Shown here in pieces: positions 34,139 through 45,289 of a stretch of DNA of 64,000 nt. Under the pieces are notes generated by a model, which was not told where the DNA came from, searched no databases, and worked only from the letters and a program-made list of their open reading frames with translations. The first letter of the stretch is position 1. Every line of letters begins with the position of its first letter. The stretch lies in the NCBI GenBank assembly GCA_027627225.1, contig CM051033.1, positions 9,803,501-9,867,500 of the forward strand, in the 5' to 3' direction. The translations under genes were made by a program, and so were the position numbers. The DNA comes from Congeria kusceri. Its lineage: Eukaryota; Mollusca; Bivalvia; Myida; Dreissenidae.

Positions 34139-35288
34139 AAGTCAAGCGACCATGACCTTTCAAGCCATTTTTCAAAAAATCCGTTACCCTTCTGCCACAT
34201 GACTTGAATTTCTGCATCGGTAAGTGTTCCTGCTTTACATGGCCTATTCCCTTTTCCCTAATTTAGAGTATGTTTTGGTTAAAAAAAATAAAATAATTCT
34301 GCTTGTTGGTTAAAGGTTAAACAGGTAAATATGTTGACTCAGTAGTTGTTTTAATGCAACACAACATTATTACACAATGCATACTAGTAGTATTATATTA
34401 AATAATCTACTCTTTATTGTTTATTGCATTTTTATAAATAAGTGACTTTTTTATTCATTTTATTTGAGTTTTAAACTTTATGTACCGGTACTTCAAGTGC
34501 AATTATGAAAATAAGTTATGATATCCTACGTTAATTTACTTTTTTTTTAATTGTCACTCTTATCTGCTTATTTTGACAATAATTTATTTTAATTTAAATA
34601 CGTATCAAAAATGTAATAAGCACTACAAATTTAAAACAAACATTGTGTCAATGCATTCTCAATTTAATACCTGTTTTTTTAAGCTTTTTTTCTTTGCGTT
34701 GTAGGTCTGACGTGTTAGGGAAAATTGGGGGCCAGTGCCAGACATGATGGAGTACGGATACCTATGACGCTTCAGCTTTCTGTCAAGACTGCCAAGGATC
34801 CCTCGAATGCTAGTGGGCTCGTACTCAGTTGCGTTCGACTTTTGCAGCGACAATATGAATGTTGACACATAGTCATCAAGGAGATCAACATCAATCTGAT
34901 GCATTTCCCGGGATTCGCCACGAGAAACAAGAAACCGCTTGAACTTATTTATGTCGTTTAGGGTTTTCCTGGCAGTATTTTTATTTTCTTCACTTTTAAT
35001 GAATTGCTGTACATCTGACACATTGATGTCCTTAAATTCATTTTTTTCCATAGGGCTTGCAGAACTGACATTTGAAGGTGTTTCTTGATTGCTTGTTGAA
35101 ATTTCATCATATGTAGTATTGGTGAGCAGTGGATCTGAATTATTAGGTTTAAACTCTTCAAACATTTCACTTGCATCAAAACCAAATTCATTTTTAAATT
35201 CTTCATAGCTCATTTCTACCACATTTTGAGGCTGTTCTTCACCTAATTCGTCCCAAACAACATTAAAACCAAATGTGTCTTCTGACAT
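34139..35288 (-). CDS. Two-exon Crypton-derived (ZMYM/QRICH1/KIAA1958-type) domain protein, likely partial
   Basis: Exon 1 runs 35288 to 34671 from ATG (MSEDTFGFNV). It is acidic at the N-terminus. Then NKNTARKTLNDINKFKRFLV, LLDDYVSTFILSL, NATEYEPTSIRGILGSLDRK and LKRHRYPYSIM match the pattern of the recombinase-like N-terminal domain shared by ZMYM2-4, QRICH1 and KIAA1958, proteins held to derive from Crypton tyrosine recombinases. The frame reaches KKQ with a CAG|GTATT donor at 34670. An acceptor TTAG at 34258 opens exon 2 (34257-34139) in phase, reading GKGNRPCKAGTLTDAEIQVM, where family members read GKGN-type residues. It ends at GACTT|GTAAGT, either a second donor or a TAA stop. I found no third exon. 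The role is unknown; the family is usually nuclear. Confidence 0.65.
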
Positions 35289-35774
35289 TTTACCATTATT
35301 TTTTCAATTCACTTTTTATAAATATTTGTTGCTTTAATTTATTAAATTTGTTGCAGACAACTTATTTATTTTCTGCCCACCTGTCATTTTATTTAGATTT
35401 TATAATAAATAACACAGTACAGGTTGTTTATTTTAGTATTTTATGTAAAAGTACAAAATGGCGACCCAATGAACCGTGTCGTATGACGTCACATAAAAAG
35501 TAGTCCGTGCACGCGACAGGTGTATCTCAACAGTGTTGAAAACAGCAAAATTTATCAGATGGGGTGTTATTTCAATAATGAGTGCATCAGGATGGGATAA
35601 AAGATAAAATTATTTTGATTTTAACATGATCTGACAACATACTCTTCAATTACAAAGCGAACTATATTTTACAGTTTCGGAAGTATTTTTTTCGAGTTGT
35701 TTATTGGCAATTTAACAACGATCAGTTTTTTTCTTTGAAAAACTCTGCGCGTCACATGTTAGAATGTAAACAAA
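35289..35774. other. Upstream flank of the ZMYM/QRICH1-type gene
   Basis: About 480 bp between the start codon and a tandem array, so any promoter lies here. No TATA-like or other element that I would call. Confidence 0.4.
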
Positions 35775-37105
35775 TTTTGTGTGATTATTGAGCTGTATGC
35801 AAATATATGGAGCGCAAGAACTCGTGTTGCAGTTGTGTTGTGTGATTATTGCACTGTATGAAAATATATGGAGCGCAAGGACTCTTATTGCAGTTATGTT
35901 GTGTGATTATTGAACTGTGTGAAAATATATTCAGCGCAAGGATTCTTATTGCCGTTATGTTGTGTGATTATTGAACTGTGTGAAAATATATTCAGCGCAA
36001 GGATTCTTATTGCCGTTATGTTGTGTGATTATTGAACTGTATGAAAATATATGGAGCGCAAAGACTCGTATTGCAGTTATGTTGCGTGATTATTGAACTG
36101 TATGAAAATATATGGAGCGCAAGGACTCTTGTTGCAGTTAGGTTGTGTCATTATTGAAGTGTATGAAAATATATGGAGCGCAAGAACTCGTGTTGCAGTT
36201 ATGTTGTGTGATTGTTGAAGTGTATGAATATATATTGAGCGCAAGAACTCGTGTTGCAGTTGTGTTTTGTGATTATTGAACTGTATGAAAATATATGGAG
36301 CTCAAGGACTCTTATTGCAGTTATGTTGTGTCATTATTGAAGTGTATGAACATATATTGAGCGCAAGGACTCGTCTTGCAGTTGTGTTGTGTGATTATTG
36401 AATTGTATGCAAATATATGGAGCGCAAGGACTCGTGTTACAGTTGTGTTGTGTGATTATTGAACTGTATGCAAATATATGGAGCGCAAGGACTCGTGTTG
36501 CAGTTGTGTTGTATGATTATTGAACTGTATGCAAATATATGGAGCGCAAGGACTCGTGTTGCAGTTGTGTTGTGTGATTATTGAACTGTATGCAAATATA
36601 TAGAGCGCAAGGACTCGTGTTGCAGTTGTGTTGTATGATTATTGAACTGTATGCAAATATATGGAGCGCAAGGACTCGTGTTGCAGTTGTGTTGTGTGAT
36701 TATTGAACTGTATGAAAATATATGGAGCGCAAGGACTCGTGTTGCAGTTGTGTTGTATGATTATTGAACTGTATGCAAATATATGGAGCGCAAGGACTCG
36801 TGTTGCAGTTGTGTTGTGTGATTATTGAACTGTATGAAAATATATGGAGCTCAAGGACTCGTGTTGCAGTTATGTTGTGTGATTATTGAACTGTATGAAA
36901 ATATATGGAGCGCAAGGACTCGTGTTGCAGTTATGTTGTGTGATTATTGAACTGTATGAAAATATATGGAGCGCAAGGACTCGTGTTGCAGTTGTGTTGT
37001 GTGATTATTGAACTGTATGAAAATATATGGAGCACAACAACTCGTGTTGCATTTGTGTTGTGTGAGCAAATATATCGAGCGCAAGGACTCGCAGGAGCAC
37101 AAAAC
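35775..37105. repeat. 61-bp tandem array, about 21 units
   Basis: Unit: TGTGTGATTATTGAACTGTA, then TGCAAATATATGGAGCGCAAGG-type sequence and ACTCGTGTTGCAGTTGTG. The left third uses TGAAAATATAT variants. Several right-hand units read ATGCAAAT, the classical octamer motif. Units are closely similar, so the array is young or homogenised. Open frames overlapping it at 36931-37240 are repeat products. Confidence 0.93.
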
Positions 37106-37429
37106 CAAAACTTTACGATTGATATGCTTTGTGATGTTGTTGTCAAAACTGATCTACAATTTACAAAAAGTCATTCTATTGTTTACAGATTACAACATTC
37201 TACCATCTTGTCATTAAGCATCTCCCACTGTGGAGATTGAGAAAAAACATGCTTTGCTCTAGGGTAATCAGGTATGCCCCCCAAAATAAAATTAATCAAA
37301 TTCCCCTGGGTTTGGCCGCCGCCCGCTCAATATATCGAAAGGTGCATTAAACCAAATTAAAAGTTATGAATTTGTGCGGTCATTAAATATGAATTTATAT
37401 TACACCTGCACCAACCGTAGAAAACCCCT
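37106..37429. other. Spacer between two arrays
   Basis: No supported gene or element. Confidence 0.4.
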
Positions 37430-39020
37430 TATGAAAATACTACGGCCCTTTATTTCAGCAGGCAAGTGACCTATTGCCCATAGAACTCCTACCACGGCCC
37501 TTTATTTCAGACAAGTGACATGTTGCCCATAGAACACCTACTACGGCCCTTTATTTCAGAGAAGTGACCTGTTGCCTATAGAGCACCTACTACGGCCCTT
37601 TATTTCAGGCAAGTGACCTTTTGCCCATAGGAGTGTGTCGCTCATTGGGTGTGACCCCCTGAATAGGTGAAACTGGGGGGGATGAGGGTGATTTTGCAGG
37701 TGTACGGTGTGCAGGGAGGAATAACCTGTGTAGGTGGGAGGCTACTTACCGGTTGAGGGGGGGGGTAACCTTATCCACTGGCCCCTCAACTGAAGGACAT
37801 GTGCACCGGTATCGGGCATGCTAGGACCGGGGGCAGCATGTGTGGCTGGAGATCTGGGCCTGGAGTCGGTTGGTGTTGGAGTGTATTGGACGCACTCCTT
37901 GTGGACAACAGTATCAAGTGATAATAGGTTGCATTCCGCCTCAGACCAAGAAACACCATAGAAACTGGAATAAGAGGCAATGTTTAAGGCTCTCTTATAT
38001 GACGGACAACCTTGGTAGGCGGCAGAGTGCGGGCCACCGCAGTTAACACAACGGCGAATGTTGCGGGTGCATTGGCGTAGGCACCGGGTTCCAGAACAGC
38101 GGCAACAGATAGGAGGGTGAGGACATTTACCCCCGCTTGCGGTGTGTCCGTATCCCTGACAGCGATAACACCTGACAGGGGGAACGGGGCAAGGTCTAAC
38201 GTCCAAGGAAATGTTGGTTCCTGCAACGTAGACCTTGAGAGGGACTGGACCAGAAGTAAGAAAAGTTATATTGACCAGCCGCGGAAAACAGAACACCTAC
38301 TACGGCCCTTTATTTTAGGTGAGTGACCTATTGTCCATAGAACACCTACTACGGCCCTTTATTTTAGGTGAGTGACCTATTGTCCATAGAACACCTACTA
38401 CGGCCCTTTATTTTAGGTGAGTGACCTATTGTCCATAGAACACCTACTACGGCCCTTTATTTTAAACAAGTGACCTATTGCCCATAGCACATCTACTACG
38501 GCCCTTTATTTCAGGTGAGTGACCTATTGCCCATAGAGCACATACCGCGGCACTTTATTTCAGACAAGTGACCTATTGTCCATAGAACACCTACTATGGC
38601 CCTTTATTTTAAACAAGTGACCTATTGCCCATAGCACATCTACTACGGCCCTTTATTTCAGGTGAGTGACCTATTGCCCATAGAGCACATACCGCGGCAC
38701 TTTATTTCAGACAAGTGACCTATTGCCCATAGAACACCTACTATGGCACTTAATTTCAGACAAGTGACCTATTGCCCATAGAACACCTACTACGGCCCTT
38801 TATTTCAGGCAATTTACCTATTGCCCACTACGACTCTTTATTTCAGACAAGTGACCTATTGCCCATAGAACATCAACTACGGCCTTTTATTTCAGGTGAG
38901 TGACCTATTGCCCATAGAACACCTACTACGGCCGTTTATTTCAGACAAGTGACATATTGCCCATAGAACACCTACAACGGCTCTTTATTTCAGACAAGTG
39001 ACCTATTACCGATAAAACAC
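37430..39020. repeat. 49-bp tandem array split by a LINE fragment
   Basis: Unit of 49 bp: CACCTACTACGGCCCTTTAT, then TTCAGGCAAGTGACCTATTG and CCCATAGAA. About four units lie before the insertion (to 37630) and about 15 after it (from 38289). Within the right part, blocks of two different units alternate, which suggests amplification of dimers or larger blocks. Confidence 0.92.
37631..38288 (-). pseudogene. LINE ORF1 (zinc-knuckle) fragment inserted in the 49-bp array
   Basis: The minus-strand frame to 37742 is open and has three Cys/His clusters: RCYRCQGYGHTASGGKCPHP, CCRCSGTRCLRQC and RCVNCGGPHSAAYQGCPSYK. These are the CCHC zinc knuckles of jockey/I-type LINE ORF1 (gag-like) proteins, which bind element RNA. 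The N-terminal domain and any ORF2 are absent. The first codons of the annotated frame come from the array itself. The left junction (after CCCATAG) has no poly-A. A truncated copy or a captured fragment. Confidence 0.78.
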
Positions 39021-39117
39021 CGTAATACGATAAACACGAGATAATAAACAAATCCAAACCTGATTATATACAAAATACGTCCGTCGTGAATCGTGAATCT
39101 TTCGTCGTCAACATTTA

Positions 39118-39815
39118 CCTTGTGAACACTCTAGAGGCCACATTTATTGGCCAATATTCATTCATGAAACTTGGTCAGAACATTTTTCCCAATGATATCT
39201 CGGCCTAGTTCGAATCTGGGTCATGTGTGGTGAAAAACAAGGCCATTAAGTCATTGAAGAAAAAGCTTTTTAACACTCTTAAAGTCACATTCTTTGCCCA
39301 ATCTTCATGAAACTTGGTCAGAACATTAGGCTTAATGATATCTCGGCCGAGGTCGATCTGGGTCATGTGGGGTCAAAAACTAGGTCACTTGGCCGAATTG
39401 CAGGAAACGCTTGTTAACTCTCTAGAAGTCACAATTTGTGCCCAATCTTCATGAAAAGTGGTCAGAGCATTTGTCTTAATGATATCTCGGCCGAGTTCGA
39501 ATCTGGATTATGTGGGTGAAAAACTAGGTCACTGCGTCAAATCGAAAAAAAAGCTTCTTAACACTCTAGAAGTCACATTTTTTGCCCAATTTTCATGAAA
39601 CTTGGTCAGAACTTTGTCCCTATGATATCTGGGCCGAGTTCGAATCTGGGTCATGTGGGGTGAAAAACTAGGTCAATAAGTCAAATTGAAGAAAAAGCTT
39701 GTTTGCACTCTAGAAGAGACATTTTTTGCCCAATCTTCATTAAACTTGGTCAGAACATTTGCCTTAATGGTATCTCGGCCGAGTTTGAATCTGGGACATG
39801 TGGGGTCTAAAAGTT
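39118..39815 (+). repeat. 144-bp tandem array, five units
   Basis: Anchors (AACTTGGTCAGAAC) at 39168, 39311, 39456, 39599 and 39743 give 143-145 bp spacing. Units include TATCTCGGCCGAGTTCGAAT and CTAGGTCA. A repeat type common in bivalve genomes by recollection. The open frames in it are not genes. Confidence 0.9.
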
Positions 39816-40424
39816 AAGAGTTGTACAGTTTTTGCGGTGCTTTCGCAACATTCTACATTGTGTTTCGCACAATGTATGTTAAATGTATATATATTAATTT
39901 TGTATCCTTCATATTACGGTTATTCAATAAATAATTATATAATAAAGCGCTATTCCTTGACAGTATTCATCGAAGAAAACGCATATAAAAGTCACGAGGA
40001 ATTTATGTAGTGTGTATATACGTTTAAGTCTGCATTTTCAATTCGGACAATGATCATTAAAATCAACTTAAATTATAAATCACTAATTGTTCTTTTGTTC
40101 ACTACAAATAATCACTTTTACGTATATGCCACATTTCACTAATTCGCTTAATTTGAATCTGATATCACTTTTACAATATTATTAACTGATGTCCATTTAA
40201 CTGATGTATTAGTTAATCGTTACAGTTATTAATTTTGTCGATTGTTATGTGAAAGTGTATACGGGGTTCTTGTGATGATTATACAAACGCATCATTATCT
40301 TATTCTTCATGAGCGTGATTATTTCAAACTTTCCTTCTTTTAGAATATCCATTCAGTTTTATTTGTTTACATGTACATATTTGTCATCCTTACCCGTGCA
40401 CCAGCATATTCAATTTTATCGTAT
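39816..40424. other. AT-rich intergenic DNA
   Basis: No supported feature before the start of LINE D homology. Confidence 0.4.
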
Positions 40425-41850
40425 TTATAATGAACGCAAAAAATCTAGAAATAATTTTACATGGAGTATAAACAATATTAATCTTGAGATTGTTGATAGT
40501 TTCTGTTACCTTCGTATGAAATTTTATTATACCGGAAGTCTTGCTAATGCTGTAAAAGCACTAAATGAACAGGCTCTGAAGGCATATAATGGCCTTATAT
40601 CACTGTTTACTAGAGTATCTTTAGATATTGAAACAAAATTGTTACTGTTTGATTCGACTGTTTCACATATTCTTTTGTATGGCAGTGAGATTTGGGGCAT
40701 ATATGACTTCAAGGAGGTAGACAAAATCCATATCAAATTTTGTAAGCATATTCTTGGCGTGCGTACTCAAACATCCACAGTTGCCGTCCTTGGCGAATTA
40801 GGTAGATTCCCACTTTCGGTCACTTGCAGGGAAAGAGCCTAAAATACTGGTGTAAAATTATGAAAAATCCGGAATCACTTCCAGGCAAAATATTTATAGA
40901 ACATATTTTAGATAACAGTTTTAATTCATTGAATTTCAAAAATAGCTGGGGAAAGGCGGTTAATAATGCATTAGATAAGCTTGGATATGGCTACTTATGG
41001 TATATGTTTGATATTAACTGTTGCTATATACCCATGTTAAAGCAAAGGTTGCGTGACCAATATATACAGATATGGTCGGAAACTGTGAATTCTCAAAACA
41101 AATTAGAGTATTATAAAAAATTTTAAACTGTTTTTAGGTATGAAACATATTTAGATGCTATTGACCAGGATAAATATAGAATTGCATTGACTAGGTTACG
41201 ATTATGTTCACATTCTCTTGAGATTGAAACAGGAAGATACAATAATGTGGATAGAATTAATAGACTATGTAAACTGTGCAATTACAATGTTGTTGAGTCA
41301 GAATTCCACTGTGTACTCTGCTGTCCCTTGTATCATGATTTAAGGCAAAAATATAAAATTTCAAATGCTTTTAGTACTATTAATAAATTTGTTAATCTCA
41401 TGTCATCAGAAAAAGTTGGTTTGTTAAGACGACTTTAAAATTTGACGTACTGTGCGATGTTACGACGTTCCCAAACCCAAGATAGTGTTGCTTCTTAACC
41501 TACTTATAAAATAAGTTAATCAATCCACTTTATAGATAGATATGTTTTTGTAGAATTTTTTTATAAAGACTGCTTTGTATAATTGGAATTATGTATTTTG
41601 AACTTGTAATGTTGCTAATGGCCATCTTTCATTATGTGTTTTGTAAATGGCCAAAGGCATTGCTCATGCCGATTTGCCAAATAAACCAGCAAACCAGTAT
41701 AATCATCACAAACATGCCAATCACCGACGATTTGACACGATATTTTATAATAATCATGTACTTGAGTTGCATTTAAGGTGCTTATATACATGTAAGTGTC
41801 TATAATTATTTGTAACGTATAAATTTGTAAATAAAAGCAAATATATATAT
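40425..41850 (+). mobile_element. LINE D: 3' remnant of a LINE
   Basis: Only the thumb and C-terminal part of ORF2 remain: INNINLEIVDSFCYLRMKFY, SHILLYGSEIWGI, YLDAIDQDKYRIALTRLRL and CKLCNYNVVESEFHCVLCC. They match the same regions of LINEs B and C at a distance. There is a frameshift near 40830, an in-frame TAA at 41124-41126 and a stop at 41438. The 3' flank to about 41850 is AT-rich with AATAAAAG. 5' truncated, old. Confidence 0.82.
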
Positions 41851-42224
41851 GTTTTATTTTGTTTAAATTTTATAAAAACATTTATAAATGTATACAATAA
41901 AAAGTGTATTTCTTGTATATTTTAAATCTTCTGCAACAAATGTCACATCTTAATTTGAATGATTTTGTAGCTAATGTAATTCAAAGGAATACATTCAAAT
42001 ATTAATTCCGCACGAATTTCTAACACGAATTATTTATTCACCGCAAAGTTTTCTAACACGAATTATTTATTCACCGCAAAGTGAAAATATTGCGTACCGG
42101 TGTGCATTTTACATATTATTTTCTCGTCACGATTCGTGGCGGGACAAAATTATTCGCCACGGAAGTTTGCGAACAAGAGCAAATTTTCGTCGCGAGAATA
42201 AGCGAAAATTCGTGACATTGCTAG
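41851..42224. other. AT-rich DNA with a 33-bp direct duplication
   Basis: TTCTAACACGAATTATTTAT with flanking CACCGCAAAG occurs twice in tandem at about 42015-42080. Nothing else supported. Confidence 0.6.
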
Positions 42225-42480
42225 CGAGCGATCTGCGCGTCGCAATCAAATCGGCGCGTCGCATTTCGCGATCGAATCGGCTCGTCGCATTTCGCGATCG
42301 AATCGGCGCGTCGCATTTCGCGATCGAATCGGCTCGTCGCATTTCGCGATCGAATCGGCTCGTCGCATTTCGCGATCGAATCGGCGCGTCGCATTTCGCG
42401 ATCAAATCGGCGCGTCGCATTTCGCGATCAAATCGGCGCGTCGCATTTCGCGATCAAATCGGCTCGTCGCATTTCGCGAA
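42225..42480. repeat. 26-bp CpG-rich tandem array, about nine units
   Basis: Unit AATCGGCTCGTCGCATTTCG plus CGATCG. It contains several CpGs per unit and is open in more than one frame on both strands, which explains the apparent Arg/Ser-rich proteins. Strikingly CpG-dense against the AT-rich surroundings. Confidence 0.93.
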
Positions 42481-42536
42481 CTTTGCGGGTTTCGCGTGAC
42501 ACGTACTGTAATGCTCTGACTTTCCTCTACAATTGT

Positions 42537-43120
42537 CAGGGGCGTAGCTTGGATTCAAAAGGTATCCGGTCACATGCCCTCCCGGACATATGCCCTCCCG
42601 ATTATTTTTTGTCAGGCGGACATATGCCCTCCCGGACATTTGCCACCCCGGACACATACCCTTCCGTTAATATGCCAACCGGACACTGGCCCTCCCGTAA
42701 ATCTTCTTTCGCTTGAGACGTTCAACAAGATGCTTCACATCGGACATGCCCGGGAGGGCATATGTCCGACATTCGTTCAAAACGGTATAGGCACAATAGG
42801 CGGAATCTACAAAATGACGCTGTAAGCGATAATTTGTGCCATGACTGTTTATACTCGTTTGTGGCTACAAACAACTAACTTCAGCTAAACCACAATTGTA
42901 CAAAATAAATTGTAAAATAAGCGTTTTCATGAAATTTATTTCATATTGACGTAATCGGCTCATTAAACAATGAAGTATCAACACAGCCAAGAAAGATCCA
43001 CTCACACCCAATCCCCTTCTTGTTTTAATTGCATTTTTGGCATATTTAAATGTTTCATCTCTGGAAAAATGTATAGGCACGTGCACGTGCCCATAGTGCC
43101 TAAAGGAAGCTACGCCCCTG
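42537..43120. mobile_element. 584-bp non-autonomous DNA transposon, TIR CAGGGGCGTAGCTT
   Basis: Left end CAGGGGCGTAGCTT at 42537 and right end AAGCTACGCCCCTG at 43120 (interrupted by one base in the right arm). ATTGT flanks both sides directly (42532-42536 and 43121-43125), giving a 5-bp target duplication. The interior has CCCTCCCGGACATATG-type inverted and direct sub-repeats at 42570-42700 and 42748-42772. No transposase. CAGGGGCGTAGC ends are known to me from hAT-like elements, but the superfamily is uncertain. Confidence 0.8.
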
Positions 43121-43651
43121 ATTGTCTATAGTCCCTAAAGGAAGCTACGCCCCTGATTGTCTATAGTGCCTAAAGGAAGCTACGCCCCTGATTGCCTATA
43201 GTGCCTAAAGGAAGCTACGCTCCTGATTGTCTATAGTGCCTAAAGGAAGCTACGCCCCTGATTGTCTATAGTGCCTAAAGGAAGCTACGCCCCTGATTGT
43301 CTATAGTGCCTAAAGGAAGCTACGCCCCTGATTGTCTATAGTGCCTAAAGGAAGCTACGACCCTGATTGTCTATAGTGTCTAAAGGAAGCTACGACCCTG
43401 ATTGTCTATAGTGCCTAAAGGAAGCTACGACCCTGATTGCCTATAGTACCTAAAGGAAGCTACGCCCCTGATTGCCTATAGTGCCTAAAGGAAGCTACGC
43501 CCCTGATTGTCTATAGTGCCTAAAGGAAGCTACGCCCCTGATTGTCTATAGTGCCTAAAGGAAGCTACGCCCCTGATTGTCTATAGTGCCTAAAGGAAGC
43601 TACGACCCTGATTGTCTATAGTGCCTAAAGGAAGCTACGCCCCTGATTGTA
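43096..43651. repeat. 35-bp satellite made from a transposon end, ~16 units
   Basis: Unit GTGCCTAAAGGAAGCTACGC + CCCTGATTGTCTATA. The first 25 bases are the right terminus of the preceding transposon (42537-43120), the next five are its ATTGT target duplication, and the rest is flanking DNA. Units differ by single bases (CCCCTG or ACCCTG; TCTATA or CCTATA). Confidence 0.93.
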
Positions 43652-43874
43652 TGTGACATATATTATGTTGCTTAAAACTACACAATAATATCAGGTTATA
43701 AAGCACTCATGGTTAATAGGTTAGATACTATTAAATAGTGGGGAATCCCCCGGTGGTTCATCCGAAAGAAGGCCGTGTATCAAATAGTTTTGTTTTTTCT
43801 GCTGTTAAAAGAGAAATTTCACATAATGAGCACTGGTTTAAATGTTGTTTTTTTCCTGAAAACGACGTGACTCC

Positions 43875-44360
43875 TGTGCATTTTGATGTATCGTAACCCT
43901 GAATTACTTCAAATGTTACATTTTGATGTATCGTAATCCTGAATTACTTTAAATGTTACATTTTGATGTATCGTAACCCTGAATTACTTTAAATGTTACA
44001 TTTTGATGTATCGTAACCCTGAATTACTTCAAATGTTACATTTTGATGTATCGTAACCCTGATTTACTTAAAATGTTACATTTTGATGTATCGTAACCCT
44101 GATTTACTTAAAATGTTACATTTTGATGTATCGTAACCCTGAATTACTTCAAATGTTACATTTTGATGTATCGTAACCCTGAATTATTTTAAATTTTACA
44201 TTTTGATGTATCGTAACCCTGAATTACTTCAAATGTTACATTTTGATGTATTACAACACTGAATTACTTAAAATGTTACATTTTGATGTATCGTAACCCT
44301 AAATTACTTAAAATGTTACATTTTGATGTATCGTAACCCTGATTTACTTAAAATGTTAAT
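43875..44360. repeat. 40-bp tandem array, about 12 units
   Basis: Unit TTACATTTTGATGTATCGTA + ACCCTGAATTACTTCAAATG. Variation is concentrated at ACTTC/ACTTA/ACTTT. No coding content. Confidence 0.94.
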
Positions 44361-44788
44361 GTTCAGCACTTAATATTGACAGCAGTTTGCAGATAAATGT
44401 TAGTTTTATTGAACCGTAATTGGTCTACACTATTTTTCTTGGTGTATCTATTTGCAATCGTCGTTAAATTATTAAATCAAGTGTTATTTTCTTTATTTGT
44501 CTACATCGCAGAGTTATTTTTATGAAATTTATATTAATTAAAAGTGACTGATTTATAACGCTGATAAACTTTTGTGATTTGCCATTATTGCTTGCGCGTT
44601 TTTCTTTCCGCCATATATTTTTTTTTTTTTTATTTCATTCGTATTTAAAGAACTTTGATGCATAGGATTTCCCAACATCCGTCACGCTGTTTCCTACGTT
44701 TATTCTAATTTGATAATATACACTGACATTGCCAATTTTAACTATAAAATGATATCATAATGTAAAGCGATGTTCGCTTGCAGTCCCT
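44361..44788. other. AT-rich DNA between array and MITE
   Basis: No supported feature. A T-run lies at about 44610-44635. Confidence 0.4.
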
Positions 44789-45289
44789 TTAAAGGTACTT
44801 GTTCACAGATTTTTGTATTTTTGAAGTATTCCATTAAATATTTTAGCTTTACAGATTTAAGCATCGGAACTAAAGAGCTCAAGTATAATAGTTCAAGAAA
44901 GTTTTTTAAAAAGTCTTTTAAAAAAGAAAGAAAAAAATGCTCCTACCGCCTTAAGAACTGGGCCATTCTGATTTCTATATTTCTATTCTCTTAAAAGTTT
45001 TACTTGATATAAGTGATTCGCGTGTTTTCATCAATCTGAACGAAAACAACAGAAAGATTTCAAATTATTCCATCGTTTAGCGCTAACGCTAAAAACGTTT
45101 CTAAAAACGCTTTATATAATGTTATCAATTTCACCTGATAATTACACATTAACGAAACGGGATTTAGAGTATATTTCTATGTCCTTGGTGTTATTTCGCT
45201 ACTTTATATACATTATTCTTTAATTCTGGGAATCTGTGTCAAAAGTTGGAAAATTGTCAATTTGGCAATCTGTGAACAGGTCCTTTTAA
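44789..45289. mobile_element. TTAA-type MITE with degenerate tRNA-like segment (copy 2)
   Basis: Ends: TTAA + AGGTACTTGTTCACAGATT at left, and at right the reverse complement of TTAA + AAGGACCTGTTCACAGATT. TTAA at 44789-44792 and 45286-45289 fits a piggyBac-like or similar TTAA target duplication. The whole element aligns in reverse with 23866-24342. On the minus strand, 44975-44940 reads GAATGGCCCAGTTCTTAAGG, a D-arm-like stretch at the same place as the tRNA-Lys-like segment of copy 1. Its box B is no longer clear. Confidence 0.72.

Noticed and set aside
42127..42499. Arg/Ser/Asp-rich proteins on both strands
   Set aside because: Direct translations of the 26-bp CpG-rich repeat, open on both strands because 26-bp units shift frame without stops.
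43096..44360. CRISPR-like arrays (short regular repeats of 35 and 40 bp)
   Set aside because: The repeats are head-to-tail without unique spacers, in a eukaryotic context with no cas genes.
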